64,000 nt of DNA from Clostridiales bacterium. GTDB lineage: Bacteria > Bacillota > Clostridia > Oscillospirales > Oscillospiraceae. Below are positions 19,815-30,867 of the stretch, piece by piece. Every line of letters begins with the position of its first letter. The stretch's first letter is position 1. The notes beneath the pieces are model-generated. The model did no database searches and was not told the origin of the DNA. It worked only from the letters and a program-made list of their open reading frames with translations. The position numbers and the translations under genes are program-made. The stretch is from contig JALFJQ010000007.1 in the NCBI GenBank assembly GCA_022775085.1, positions 18,249-82,248 of the forward strand, in the 5' to 3' direction.

Positions 19815-20289
19815 GAAACAGATTACGCAGCAGATAAAGCTGGCGAGAAAGCAGCTTCATAGGGGGCGATGTCCACATCGCCTCTTCACGGATGTTTTCT
19901 ATTTGCCGGAAAAGCCTTTCGCCGCTGGCTTTTGCTGCGGGCAGGTCTGGGCATCGGCATCTACGATAGGGAATAATTAGTTTTTCGACAGTCTGACTCC
20001 ACCTCCTTTGAGGTGGAGTTTTTTGCTGCGGATCGATAAAAAAGCTGCTTTCCAACGGAGAATCTCCAAATTTTCCGCAAGATTTTCACAGGTTTTTGCC
20101 GTCCCTGAATTGGGTGGGAGCATTTTTTACAAATTTCATCGGACATCCGTATTTTTTTATGTGAATACTATAAAAAAGTTGAAATATTCCTGTTTTTGAG
20201 ATTGATTTTACAGTTGGTTTCGACTACAATAGGAGCCAAACGGGGTTCGAAAAACGCCCGGCAAATGTGTCCCGCGCGAGGTGAAGTTC

Positions 20290-20772
20290 ATGCTCAATAT
20301 CGTGCTGGTGGAACCGGAGATCCCGCAGAACTGCGGCAACATTGCCCGCACCTGCGCAGCCACCGGCTGTCGGCTCCATCTGATCCGTCCCCTGGGCTTC
20401 GACATCTCCGAAAAGGCAGTGCGCAGAGCGGGTCTGGATTACTGGCACATGGTCGAGGTCATCGACTACGAAAATCTGGCAGATTTCTTCGCCAGGAATC
20501 AGGTTCGGCAGATGTGGTGCCTGTCCACAAAGGCTCCCCGGTGCTACACCGAGGCCCATTACGAGGATGGCTGCTACCTGTTCTTCGGAAAAGAGACAAA
20601 GGGTCTGCCCGAGGATTTTCTCCGGGAGCACTTTGAAGAATGCGTCCGCATCCCCATGCGGGAAGATGCCCGGAGCCTGAACCTGAGCAACGCCGTCGCC
20701 GTGACCGTTTTTGAGGCTCTTCGGCAGCTTTCCTTCCCCGGTTTGAAGGATTATGGTAAAATGCGGGGATAA
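20290..20772 (+). CDS. trmL: tRNA (cytidine(34)-2'-O)-methyltransferase
   Basis: NIVLVEPEIPQNCGNIARTCAATGCRLHLI, LFFGKETKGLP, IPMREDARSLNLSNAVAV. Confidence 0.93.
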   Translation: MLNIVLVEPEIPQNCGNIARTCAATGCRLHLIRPLGFDISEKAVRRAGLDYWHMVEVIDYENLADFFARNQVRQMWCLSTKAPRCYTEAHYEDGCYLFFGKETKGLPEDFLREHFEECVRIPMREDARSLNLSNAVAVTVFEALRQLSFPGLKDYGKMRG

Positions 20773-20800
20773 GCCCCGATTTTGTTAAGGAGGAAGTACC

Positions 20801-22000
<1,200 letters not shown>

Positions 22001-22020
22001 TCGCACTTAATGAACTGTAA

Positions 22021-22049
22021 GCGGGGCGGAGGGATGCCCTCCGCCCCGC
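22021..22049 (+). terminator. GC-rich hairpin in the pgk-tpiA intergenic region
   Basis: GCGGGGCGGAGGgatgCCCTCCGCCCCGC. Confidence 0.5.
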
Positions 22050-22171
22050 ATTCCCAAGCACCGCGCCTTTGCGGCTGGGGAACAGCCCCTGCCGGACCGT
22101 GGACGGCCCGTCTGCGGATAATTTCGTCAATGCACATCCATAATGGATGTTAGAATAAGGAGAAATAGGAA

Positions 22172-22948
22172 ATGAACAGAAAATATCGTAAGACCGTCAT
22201 CGCCGGCAACTGGAAGATGAACAAGACCCCCTCCGAGACCAAGGAATTCATGACCCAGCTGAAGGCCATCATGCCCAAGGGCCGCTGGTGCGATGTGGCT
22301 CTGTGCGTGCCCGCCGTCTGCATCCCCGCCGCTGTCCGTGCCATGCGTGAGACCCGGGTGGGCATCGGCGCTGAGAACTGCAACGCCAACGCCTCCGGCG
22401 CTTACACCGGCGAGATCGCTACCAATATGCTGGTTGACGCCGGCTGCAAGTACGTCATCATCGGTCACTCCGAGCGCCGCGCCATGGGCGAGACCGACGC
22501 TGATGTCAACGCCAAGGTTCTGGCTGCTCTGGACGCCGGTCTGATCCCCATCATGTGCTGCGGCGAGAGCCTGGAGCAGCGGGAATCCGGCATCACTGCC
22601 GAGCACATCACCATGCAGATCAAGCTGGGTCTGGCGAACGTGCCCGAGGACAAGATCCGCAAGGTCATCATCGCCTACGAGCCCATCTGGGCCATCGGCA
22701 CCGGCTTGACCGCCACCCCCGAGCAGGCTGAGGAAGTCTGTGAGATGATCCGCAGCGTTGTCCGCAAGCTCTACTCCTCCAAGAACGCCCGCGCCATCTC
22801 CATCCTGTATGGCGGCTCCATGAACGATAAGAACGCCTTCGAGCTGCTGGCTCAGCCCGACATCGACGGCGGTCTGATCGGCGGTGCTTCCCTGGTGCCC
22901 GAGAAGTTCGTCAAGATCATCGAGGCTGCCAACCAGCCCACCGTGTAA
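22172..22948 (+). CDS. tpiA: triosephosphate isomerase
   Basis: AGNWKMNKTPSE, GHSERR, AYEPIWAIGTG, YGGSMNDKN. Confidence 0.97.
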   Translation: MNRKYRKTVIAGNWKMNKTPSETKEFMTQLKAIMPKGRWCDVALCVPAVCIPAAVRAMRETRVGIGAENCNANASGAYTGEIATNMLVDAGCKYVIIGHSERRAMGETDADVNAKVLAALDAGLIPIMCCGESLEQRESGITAEHITMQIKLGLANVPEDKIRKVIIAYEPIWAIGTGLTATPEQAEEVCEMIRSVVRKLYSSKNARAISILYGGSMNDKNAFELLAQPDIDGGLIGGASLVPEKFVKIIEAANQPTV

Positions 22949-22966
22949 GCAATTACATAATCAAGA

Positions 22967-22991
22967 CGGGCTGCAGGTTTCTGCAGCCCTT
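22967..22991 (+). terminator. tpiA terminator
   Basis: GGGCTGCAGgtttCTGCAGCCCTTTT. Confidence 0.7.
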
Positions 22992-22998
22992 TTGATTA

Positions 22999-23068
22999 TG
23001 AAATGCAAAATGCAGAATGATAAATGCAAAATGATGGAGTCATTTTGTATTTCGCATTTTTATCGAGG
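22999..23068. repeat. ATGCAAAATG-type inverted-repeat element abutting the Sua5 ribosome-binding site
   Basis: GATAAATGCAAAATGA...TCATTTTGTATTTCGCATTTTTATC foldback with extra aaatgcaaaatgcagaatg units. Confidence 0.55.
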
Positions 23069-23074
23069 TGTCGT

Positions 23075-24109
23075 ATGAAAACACTGTTATTATCCGCAGC
23101 GGACATGAAAACCCCCGCCATTGCCGCTGAGCTGATTCGGCAGGGAGAGCTGGTGGCGATTCCAACCGAGACGGTTTATGGTTTGGGCGCTGACGGGCTG
23201 AAGGAAGCTGCTGTGGCGAAAATTTTTGAAGCCAAGGGTCGGCCACAGGACAACCCCTTGATTTTGCACATCTGGGGTGCCTCTCAGATGGAGCTGTTCT
23301 GCCATGACATTCCCCAGGCGGCCTATGCTCTGGCGGATGCCTTCTGGCCCGGGCCGCTGACCATGGTGCTGCCTGCCCGGGACATTGTGCCCAAACGCAC
23401 CACCGGGGGACTGGATACCGTGGCCCTGCGCTGCCCGGACAACGCCGTGACGCGGGAGATCATCCGGCTGTCCGGTGTGCCCATTGCGGCCCCCTCCGCC
23501 AACATCTCCGGCAAGCCCTCCACCACCACCGCCCAGCACGTACTCCACGACCACGACGGGAAAATTGCCGCCGTGGTGGATGGCGGCCCCTGTCGGGTAG
23601 GCGTGGAATCTACCATCGTGGACTTGACGGAGGACCGGCCCCGGCTGCTGCGCCCCGGCGGCATCACCCCGGAGCAGTTGATTGGCGTTTTGGGTGACCT
23701 TGTGGTGGACAAGGCGGTGACGGCGCAGATCGATAAGGACGCCGTGGTGAAGGCCCCCGGCATGAAGTACCGCCATTATGCGCCGTCTGAGCCGGTGGTC
23801 ATCGTGGCAGGCTCCCGGGAAAAGGCGGCAGCCTATATTCACCGCCACTTTACACCCGGTGACCGGGTACTGTGCTTTGAGGAAGAGCTTCCCCTGTACT
23901 CCGACTGTAATCCCCTTTCCTATGGTCAGGAAGCAGACGCGGCGACCCTGTCTGCGGGCCTGTTTTCCGCCCTGCGGGAGTTGGACGACCCGTCCATCCA
24001 TCAGGTCTACGCCCGGTGCCCCGTGGGCGGCGGCGTGGCCTACGCGGTGCAGAACCGTCTGAAGAAAGCCGCCGCCTTCCACATTGTGGACGCGGAGGTA
24101 GAGGAATGA
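23075..24109 (+). CDS. L-threonylcarbamoyladenylate synthase (Sua5/YwlC)
   Basis: IPTETVYGLGADG, KGRPQDNPLILHI, SANISGKPS and C-terminal Sua5 domain. Confidence 0.93.
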   Translation: MKTLLLSAADMKTPAIAAELIRQGELVAIPTETVYGLGADGLKEAAVAKIFEAKGRPQDNPLILHIWGASQMELFCHDIPQAAYALADAFWPGPLTMVLPARDIVPKRTTGGLDTVALRCPDNAVTREIIRLSGVPIAAPSANISGKPSTTTAQHVLHDHDGKIAAVVDGGPCRVGVESTIVDLTEDRPRLLRPGGITPEQLIGVLGDLVVDKAVTAQIDKDAVVKAPGMKYRHYAPSEPVVIVAGSREKAAAYIHRHFTPGDRVLCFEEELPLYSDCNPLSYGQEADAATLSAGLFSALRELDDPSIHQVYARCPVGGGVAYAVQNRLKKAAAFHIVDAEVEE

Positions 24110-24684
24110 TCCTCGGTATCACCGGCGGCACCGGCTGCGGAAAAACCACCCTGCTAAACTGCATTGCCCAGCTGGGCGGGGTGATTCTGGACTGCGATGC
24201 CATCTATCATGAACTTCTGCGCACCGACCCGACGCTGCTTGGGACCATCGAAAAACGGTTCCCCGGCACCGTGGAAAACGGGGCCTTACAGCGAAGAAAA
24301 CTGGGAAATCTGGTATTTTCCGACGAAAAGGCTCTGAATGACCTGAACCAAATCACCCATGGTGCGGTGAAAGCGGAAGTAGTCCGACGACTGACCGAAA
24401 AGCCGAAGCTTGCCGCCATTGATGCCATCGCCCTGTTCGAAGGGGGCCTTGCGGAATTGTGCGACATAACCGTCGCCGTCACTGCCCCGGAGGAAGCACG
24501 CATCCAGCGACTCATGGTCCGGGACGGCATTGACCGTGACTACGCCAAGCGGCGGATTGACGCCCAAAAAAGCGCGGACTGGTTCCGGGAAAACTGCGAT
24601 TACTGTCTGGAAAATAACGGCACACAGAACGATTTCCATGATATGTGCCTTGCTTTTCTGCGACAACTTGCTATAATAGAATAA
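24106..24684 (+). CDS. coaE: dephospho-CoA kinase
   Basis: ILGITGGTGCGKTTLL, LDCDAIYHELL; ATGA overlap with the upstream gene. Confidence 0.9.
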   Translation: MILGITGGTGCGKTTLLNCIAQLGGVILDCDAIYHELLRTDPTLLGTIEKRFPGTVENGALQRRKLGNLVFSDEKALNDLNQITHGAVKAEVVRRLTEKPKLAAIDAIALFEGGLAELCDITVAVTAPEEARIQRLMVRDGIDRDYAKRRIDAQKSADWFRENCDYCLENNGTQNDFHDMCLAFLRQLAIIE

Positions 24685-24708
24685 AATCCAACGTAAGGAG
24701 CGAAAAAA

Positions 24709-26097
24709 ATGATGAATACCGACGAACTCCGGGAGTCCCTGCTGATGGCCTCCAAGAACGGCTATGCCCGCATTTCACCCGAGGAGCGGGAAGAAATGAA
24801 TGCCTACTGCCGCCGCTACATGGACTTTATGGATGCCTGCAAGACCGAGCGGGAAGCCACCGCCTGGGCCGTCCGTGAGGCGGATAAGCGGGGGTTCAAG
24901 CCCTTCACTCCCGGCATGGAAGCGAAGCCCGGCGATAAAATCTACTACAATAACCGGAACAAGTCCATTGCTCTGGCAGTGATCGGCACCGAGTCCCTTG
25001 CCAAGGGTGCCAATATCTGCGCCGCCCATGTGGACTCCCCCCGGCTGGACGTGAAGCCCAATCCCTTGTACGAGGATTCTCAGATTGCCTACTTCAAGAC
25101 CCACTACTACGGCGGCGTCAAGAAGTATCAGTGGCCCACCGTGCCCCTGGCTCTGCATGGCGTAGTCTACCGCAAGGACGGCAGCGTAGTCACCGTGACC
25201 ATCGGTGAGGACGACAATGACCCTGTGCTGATGATCTCCGATCTGCTGATCCATCTGGCCGGCGATCAGATGCAGAAGCCCTTGGCCAAGGGCATCGAGG
25301 GTGAGCAGCTGAACGTGATTCTGGGCACCGAGCCTCTCGATGGCGAGGGCGCTGATTTGGTGAAGCTGAACGTCATGCAGCTGCTGCACGAGAAATATGG
25401 CCTGATTGAGGAGGATTTCCTGTCCGCCGAGCTGACGGTGTTGCCTGCTGGCAAGTGCCGTGAGGTTGGCCTTGACCGCAGCCTGCTGGCGGCCTACGGT
25501 CACGATGACCGGGTCTGCGCCTACGCCGAACTGGATTCCCTGTTTGCCATCGAGAATCCTGCCAAGACTGCCGTGTGTATCCTGGCGGATCGGGAGGAAG
25601 TTGGCTCCATGGGCATTTCCGGTATGCAGAGCCACTACTTTGAGCACTTTATGGGTACTCTGTGCGATGCGCAGAACGTGAAGCTGGAGGACTGCTTCGC
25701 GAACGCATTTTGCCTGTCCGCCGACGTGACCAACGCCTTTGACCCCAACTTTGCCGAGACCTGTGACAAGCGGAACAACGCCCAGCTGAACTACGGTGTT
25801 GCCCTGAGCAAGTATACCGGCTCCCGGGGCAAGAGCGGTGCCTCTGATGCTTCCGCCGAGGCCATGGGCCATGTCCGTACCGCTCTGGACAGTGCCGGTG
25901 TCATCTGGCAGATTGGCATTCTGGGCAAGGTCGATCAGGGCGGCGGCGGCACTGTGGCAGCCTATATGGCCAACCGGAATATTGTCACCGTGGACGCGGG
26001 CGTGCCCGTGATCAGCATGCACGCACCTATGGAGCTGGTTTCCAAGCTGGACTGCTATGAGACCATGCGGGCCTGCAAGGCCATCTATCTGGCGTAA
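24709..26097 (+). CDS. M18 family aminopeptidase
   Basis: AAHVDSPRLDVKPNPLYED, DREEVGSMGISGMQS, SADVTNAFDPNF. Confidence 0.92.
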   Translation: MMNTDELRESLLMASKNGYARISPEEREEMNAYCRRYMDFMDACKTEREATAWAVREADKRGFKPFTPGMEAKPGDKIYYNNRNKSIALAVIGTESLAKGANICAAHVDSPRLDVKPNPLYEDSQIAYFKTHYYGGVKKYQWPTVPLALHGVVYRKDGSVVTVTIGEDDNDPVLMISDLLIHLAGDQMQKPLAKGIEGEQLNVILGTEPLDGEGADLVKLNVMQLLHEKYGLIEEDFLSAELTVLPAGKCREVGLDRSLLAAYGHDDRVCAYAELDSLFAIENPAKTAVCILADREEVGSMGISGMQSHYFEHFMGTLCDAQNVKLEDCFANAFCLSADVTNAFDPNFAETCDKRNNAQLNYGVALSKYTGSRGKSGASDASAEAMGHVRTALDSAGVIWQIGILGKVDQGGGGTVAAYMANRNIVTVDAGVPVISMHAPMELVSKLDCYETMRACKAIYLA

Positions 26098-26174
26098 CAA
26101 ATGCGGGGCGCACCAACTGGTGCGCCCCTTGACATTCTGCACAATTTCATATATAATCATTTATGTAATTTTAT

Positions 26175-26215
26175 AGGACAGTTCGTGACCATCCTGTCGG
26201 TAAACAAAACTAGGG
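26175..26215 (+). promoter_or_regulatory. class I preQ1 riboswitch aptamer
   Basis: GACAG-UUCGUGACCAUC-CUGUC stem-loop followed by GGUAAACAAAACUAGGG, the A-rich tail of preQ1-I aptamers, upstream of a QueT-type gene. Confidence 0.85.
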
Positions 26216-26224
26216 ATTTTGATG

Positions 26225-26244
26225 GGACGCATTGCGTCCTTTTT
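26225..26244 (+). terminator. riboswitch expression-platform terminator
   Basis: GGACGC-att-GCGTCC-TTTTTG directly after the aptamer. Confidence 0.75.
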
Positions 26245-26297
26245 GTTTTGTTATGGGTGCGGACTGCGCCCATTTTTCATTTTTTGGAGGAAAGAAT

Positions 26298-26804
26298 ATG
26301 AAGAAAACTACCAAATATCTGGTGCAGGCCGCAGTCATTGCTGCCCTGTACGCCGTGCTGACCCATCTGCAGAACCTGCTGCTTCCCGGCTCCGCCACCT
26401 GGGCCATTCAGATGCGGATGTCGGAAGCTCTGTGCGTGCTGGCCTTCTTTACCCCTGCCGCTGTGCCGGGGCTGACCATTGGCTGCCTGCTGTTCAACAT
26501 CACCTTTGCCGCCGCCCTGCCTCTGGATTTCGTGATCGGTTCCGCCGCCACCCTGATTGCCGCGGAGGGGATGTGGCTGACCCGGAAGGTCACCGTGAAG
26601 GGGTATCCTCTGCTGGGGATGCTGATGCCCGCCATTGCCAACGCCATTCTGGTTGGCTGGGAGCTGACGGTGTACATCGGCGGCGGCTTTGTGCTGAACG
26701 CGGTCTACGTCGCCATCGGCGAGGCGGCAGTTCTGCTGGTGCTGGGCACCGTTCTGTACTATGCCCTTAAAAAGCGGGGACTGGATCAGAAGCTGTTTGC
26801 ATAA
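26298..26804 (+). CDS. queT: QueT family transporter (queuosine precursor ECF S-component)
   Basis: QMRMSEALCVLAFFTPAAVPGLTIGCLLFN membrane protein matching the QueT pattern; preQ1 riboswitch upstream; RBS GGAGG. Confidence 0.88.
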   Translation: MKKTTKYLVQAAVIAALYAVLTHLQNLLLPGSATWAIQMRMSEALCVLAFFTPAAVPGLTIGCLLFNITFAAALPLDFVIGSAATLIAAEGMWLTRKVTVKGYPLLGMLMPAIANAILVGWELTVYIGGGFVLNAVYVAIGEAAVLLVLGTVLYYALKKRGLDQKLFA

Positions 26805-26888
26805 TCGCGAAACGGCCCAGAGCGATGGTTTCGAGCTTGTTTTTTGGGGCATCCTGTGGTATGATGACTTACCGAAGGAAGTGTTAAC

Positions 26889-27824
26889 ATGATCGAATTC
26901 AAGCGGCTGAAACTGTCGCAAAAGGACGCGTATGATCAGATCCTGCTGGCCTGCCCGGGGCGCAGCTGTGAGTATTCTTTTGCCAATATGTACCTGTGGG
27001 GTCGGCAGGAAACGGTCTTCTTCCCGGATTGTGTGGGATTTTTCTCCCATTTCCACGGGAAAAGCATCTATCCCTACCCCATGGGGAACGGTGACCGGAA
27101 GGCGGTGCTGGAAGCGGTGATCCGCGATGCCCGGGAACGGGGGATCCCCTGCCGCATCAGCAGCATGACGAAGGCCGAGGCCGAGGAACTGGAAGCATGG
27201 TTTCCCGGAAGTTTCCTTATCCGCACAGACCGGGACGGCTTTGACTATGTCTATGCCATCGATGACCTGGCCGACCTGAAGGGCCGAAAATTTCAGAAAA
27301 AGCGCAACCACCTCAACCGTTTCCGCGCGGAGCACCCGGAAGCCGTCTGCGTCCCGCTGGACGGGGAGCACCTGGGCCCTGCCCGGGACATGGTGGACAG
27401 CTGGTTCCGTCAGCGCATTGCGGAGGATCCCCATGGGGAATATCTTCTGGAACAGGTCGCCATCAGCCGGGCCTTCCAGCATTTCAAGGCGCTGGAGATG
27501 GAGGGGCTGATGCTCCTGGACGGCGGGGAGGTGCTGGCTGTGACCCTTGGCTCCCGGCTGTCGAAGGATACCATCGACGTGCATTTTGAGAAGGCCCGGG
27601 AGGATGTGGAAGGTGCCTACGCCGCCATCAACTGCGAATTTGCCCGGTATCTGCGGGACAAGTACCCGGAGATCAAATTCCTGAACCGGGAGGACGATAT
27701 GGGGCTGGAAGGTCTGCGCAGGGCCAAGCTCAGTTATCAGCCTCACCATTTTGAGGAAAAATACTGGGCCTGCCGGATGGAGGATCTGCATGGAGACGAA
27801 TGCGCTGAGGACACTCTGGACTGA
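26889..27824 (+). CDS. DUF2156 / phosphatidylglycerol lysyltransferase C-terminal domain-like protein
   Basis: GRSCEYSFANMYLWG, KKRNHLNRFRAEHPEA, VHFEKAREDVEGAYAAINCEFARYL, FLNREDDMGLEGLRRAKLSYQP. Confidence 0.85.
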   Translation: MIEFKRLKLSQKDAYDQILLACPGRSCEYSFANMYLWGRQETVFFPDCVGFFSHFHGKSIYPYPMGNGDRKAVLEAVIRDARERGIPCRISSMTKAEAEELEAWFPGSFLIRTDRDGFDYVYAIDDLADLKGRKFQKKRNHLNRFRAEHPEAVCVPLDGEHLGPARDMVDSWFRQRIAEDPHGEYLLEQVAISRAFQHFKALEMEGLMLLDGGEVLAVTLGSRLSKDTIDVHFEKAREDVEGAYAAINCEFARYLRDKYPEIKFLNREDDMGLEGLRRAKLSYQPHHFEEKYWACRMEDLHGDECAEDTLD

Positions 27825-28518
27825 GTGCTTTGGCAATGAGGACGACTGGATCGAAACCTTTTTCCGCACCGCTCTGATTCCGGATCATATCTGCGTTCGG
27901 AACCGGCAGGGCCGTCTGGCGGCGGCGCTGTGCTGGATGGATGTCTTCTGCCGCGGTCAAAAGCTGGCCTACCTCTACGCCATTGCCACAGCCCCGGATC
28001 AACGGGGGCAGGGGCTGTGCCGGGAATTGATGGCTTCCGCCTGTGAAACGCTGGCGCGTCAGCACTATGCCGGCTGCGTTGTGGTTCCGGCTGAGGACGG
28101 TCTGCGGCAGATGTATCGAAAAATGAGCTTTGAAAACTTCGGCGGCATCGAACATCTTTCCGCCCGGCGGGGAAAACCGGTCCCCATCCATCCTGTTTCT
28201 CCGGAAGAATACGCCCGCCTGCGCCGGTCGTTCCTGCCGAAAGACGGCGTGGTGCAGGAATCCGGGGCGGAAAACTACCTCGCCGCCAGCGCAGACCTGT
28301 ACGCGGGAGAGAATTTTCTTCTCGCCGCGGAGCGGGAGGGGCAAGCCCTGTTCGGTGTGGAACTGCTGGGGGATCCTCGTGCGGCAGAAGGGATTCTCGG
28401 CGGGCTGGACTGCGAAAAGGGAACATTCCGTATTCCCGGCAGCGAACCCTTCGCAATGTTCCGCCCCCTCGTCCCGGGGACGCCGCCTCCCGGCTATTTT
28501 GGTTTGGCATTTGAATAG
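27790..28518 (+). CDS. GNAT family N-acetyltransferase
   Basis: YLYAIATAPDQRGQGLCRELM acetyl-CoA binding motif; 35-bp overlap with the upstream gene. Confidence 0.85.
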   Translation: METNALRTLWTECFGNEDDWIETFFRTALIPDHICVRNRQGRLAAALCWMDVFCRGQKLAYLYAIATAPDQRGQGLCRELMASACETLARQHYAGCVVVPAEDGLRQMYRKMSFENFGGIEHLSARRGKPVPIHPVSPEEYARLRRSFLPKDGVVQESGAENYLAASADLYAGENFLLAAEREGQALFGVELLGDPRAAEGILGGLDCEKGTFRIPGSEPFAMFRPLVPGTPPPGYFGLAFE

Positions 28519-28594
28519 GAAAAAACAGGGCCGGAAACGGCCCTGTTTTTATTTTTCCGCATCTGCCCGCAACGCAGACCGTGATTTTTATGGG

Positions 28595-29344
28595 TTACAG
28601 CTTGTTTTCACGGAAATCCCGCCGGTATTGGGTGGGCGTTGTACCTTCGTTTTTCTTGAACATCTTGGTAAAGACCCGGTAGTCCCCGTAGCCGCACCGC
28701 TCCGCCACCTCCGCCACTGGCAGGTCGGTGGTCAGCAGCAGCTTCTTCGCCTGCTCCATGCGGATGCCGGTCAGGTAGGCAAGGAACCCAACGCCGATCT
28801 CACTTTTGAACAGCTGACTGATATACTGGGGATTCAGATGGAATTCCTCCGCCAGCACACCCAGGCTCACGTCCTCCCCCATATGCTCCTGCAAGAACCG
28901 GGTGATGGAGGTGATGGTGCGCCCTTCCTGAGCCTCCGGCTCCGGGGTCTCCGACACTCGCCGCTCAAAGAGGGAGATTTTCAGCGTGTCGATGCAGCTG
29001 CCGAATTCTTCATAGTTCACGGGCTTGAGGATGTAGTCCGTGATTTGCAGCCGCAGGGCCTGCCGGCAGTAGGAAAAATCGTCGTACCCGGACACAATGA
29101 CAAAGGCGATGTTGGGGTGCTTCACCCGGCTGAGCTGGATGACCTTCAGCCCGTTCATGATGGGAATGTTGATGTCCATAATCACGATGTCCGGCTTCAA
29201 CGCGTCGATCTTTCCCAATGCCTCCATGCCGTCAGCGGCCTCACCCACCACTTGGCAGTCGTGGGCTTCCCAGTCAAAGAGCTGCTTGAAGCCCTCCCGG
29301 ATCATAATTTCGTCGTCAACCAGCAGCACGCGCAGCTTTTTCAT
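28595..29344 (-). CDS. response regulator with AraC-type HTH (YesN-like)
   Basis: Receiver VLLVDDEIMIREG, VIMDINIPIMNG and C-terminal AraC HTH. Confidence 0.93.
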   Translation of the reverse strand: MKKLRVLLVDDEIMIREGFKQLFDWEAHDCQVVGEAADGMEALGKIDALKPDIVIMDINIPIMNGLKVIQLSRVKHPNIAFVIVSGYDDFSYCRQALRLQITDYILKPVNYEEFGSCIDTLKISLFERRVSETPEPEAQEGRTITSITRFLQEHMGEDVSLGVLAEEFHLNPQYISQLFKSEIGVGFLAYLTGIRMEQAKKLLLTTDLPVAEVAERCGYGDYRVFTKMFKKNEGTTPTQYRRDFRENKL

Positions 29345-30648
29345 AGCATTTCCTCCTCTTGTGTAGGCAGCCGAAGGTGGGCCGTCAGCCCGCCTGTCTC
29401 ATTTTCCGTATAGCTAAGACCGCAGTCCCGGCCGCACAGGAGCTTGATGCGCTTCTGCACGTTCAGCACGCCGATGCTGTTGCCCTCCAGCTTCGCGGGG
29501 GTCTTGGCGTAGTTGCGGAGCATGGCTTCCACCCGCTCTTTTTCTCCCTGGGCAAAGCCGCTGCCGGTATCGTAAACCTGAATCTCGAACTGCGTTTCGT
29601 TTACTTTCAGGGCGGAGACCTTCACAAGTCCCTGATAGCCCTTGTTTTTCAGGCCGTGGAGCAGGCTGTTCTCCACAATGGGCTGCAAAATGAAGTTAGG
29701 CACCAGCACCTCCGACAGGTCGGGGTCAATGTCGTACTCCACCCGCAGCTGGGGATACCGGCTGCACATCAGCTCCATGTAGGCTTCCAGCAGCTCCAAT
29801 TCTTCATCCAGCGACACCAGCTGCTTATTTGTTTTCACGCTGAGGCGGAAGAAATCCACCAGCCGCATCAGAAGGCCGGCAACCTCTTTGTCACCGCTGA
29901 GCTGAGCACGGATGCGGATGGAATCCAGAGTATTATAGAGAAAATGGGGGTTGACCTGGCTTTTCAGGTACAGCATGGACATTTTCTGCTCCGTCAGTTC
30001 GCTGCGCAGAATGGCGGGATTCTCCAACGTCAGATAGAAGGCCATGGTCATGAGGGTCAGTCCCATGCCGCTGATGAGCCAGGTGGGGTTGATGGCCTGC
30101 AAAATGGTCACGCCCAGCTGGACGATCAGGGCAAAGGCGATGACGCCCCGCTTCTTCCCGTCCAGCTCCTTCCAGTTGCCCAAAAGCAGCACTACACACA
30201 GAATCAGATAATACAGGACACTCAGGTAACACACCACCACATGGATGCCGTCGGAATAGTTGCCCTGTGGGGTCTGGGCGTAGTGGACGGGAAGCAGCAA
30301 GTCGCCTGTCAGGGCAAGCAGCAGAAAGATCTTCGCCGCCCGATCCAGCCGCCGGGGCCGGGCTGTCTCCTCCTCCGCCAGAATGGAAATATATTGATAG
30401 AACAGGAATACCGCCAGTACCATAGAGCCGATGAAGGCCCGGTGGAGCTGGTCGTTGAGCAGCACCGGCACCGTGTCCAGATGGTTCACCGTATAGACCG
30501 TGGCGGCATCGAACAGCAGATGGATCTGCAAAACGATCAGCAGCAGGGAAAAGGTCTGGTGCAGAGCGGTATTTCTGCGCTCTGAGGAAAAATACGTATA
30601 CCCCACCAGCACCAAAATCAGAAACAAGGCAATCTCCATTCGCAGCAT
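29341..30648 (-). CDS. membrane sensor histidine kinase (PF06580-type)
   Basis: LKSQVNPHFLYNTLDSIR, FILQPIVENSLLHGLK; ATGA overlap with the regulator. Confidence 0.92.
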   Translation of the reverse strand: MLRMEIALFLILVLVGYTYFSSERRNTALHQTFSLLLIVLQIHLLFDAATVYTVNHLDTVPVLLNDQLHRAFIGSMVLAVFLFYQYISILAEEETARPRRLDRAAKIFLLLALTGDLLLPVHYAQTPQGNYSDGIHVVVCYLSVLYYLILCVVLLLGNWKELDGKKRGVIAFALIVQLGVTILQAINPTWLISGMGLTLMTMAFYLTLENPAILRSELTEQKMSMLYLKSQVNPHFLYNTLDSIRIRAQLSGDKEVAGLLMRLVDFFRLSVKTNKQLVSLDEELELLEAYMELMCSRYPQLRVEYDIDPDLSEVLVPNFILQPIVENSLLHGLKNKGYQGLVKVSALKVNETQFEIQVYDTGSGFAQGEKERVEAMLRNYAKTPAKLEGNSIGVLNVQKRIKLLCGRDCGLSYTENETGGLTAHLRLPTQEEEML

Positions 30649-30828
30649 AGGCAGTTCCCTCCTTGATGCCTCTATTGTAGCGGAAAATGGGGGCGGCGGA
30701 TAGAGGGTATTTCCATGAAAGTGTGTCTTTTTTTCAGATTGACAGAAACTGATACTGATTCTCTTTTAAAATGTTTAATCAATCCGGATTGAACATTTTT
30801 ATCGAGAATTAGTATGAAAAATTGCCAC

Positions 30829-30857
30829 TTGACAATTATATCGGATGACGATATACT
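30829..30857 (+). promoter_or_regulatory. promoter of padR
   Basis: TTGACA-N17-TATACT. Confidence 0.85.
30837..30855. promoter_or_regulatory. predicted PadR operator O1
   Basis: Perfect palindrome TATATCG-gatga-CGATATA between and over the -35/-10. Confidence 0.75.
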
Positions 30858-30867
30858 AGGGCTACGA

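Noticed and set aside
26277-27869. 530-aa minus-strand ORF
   Set aside because: Antisense to queT and the DUF2156 gene.
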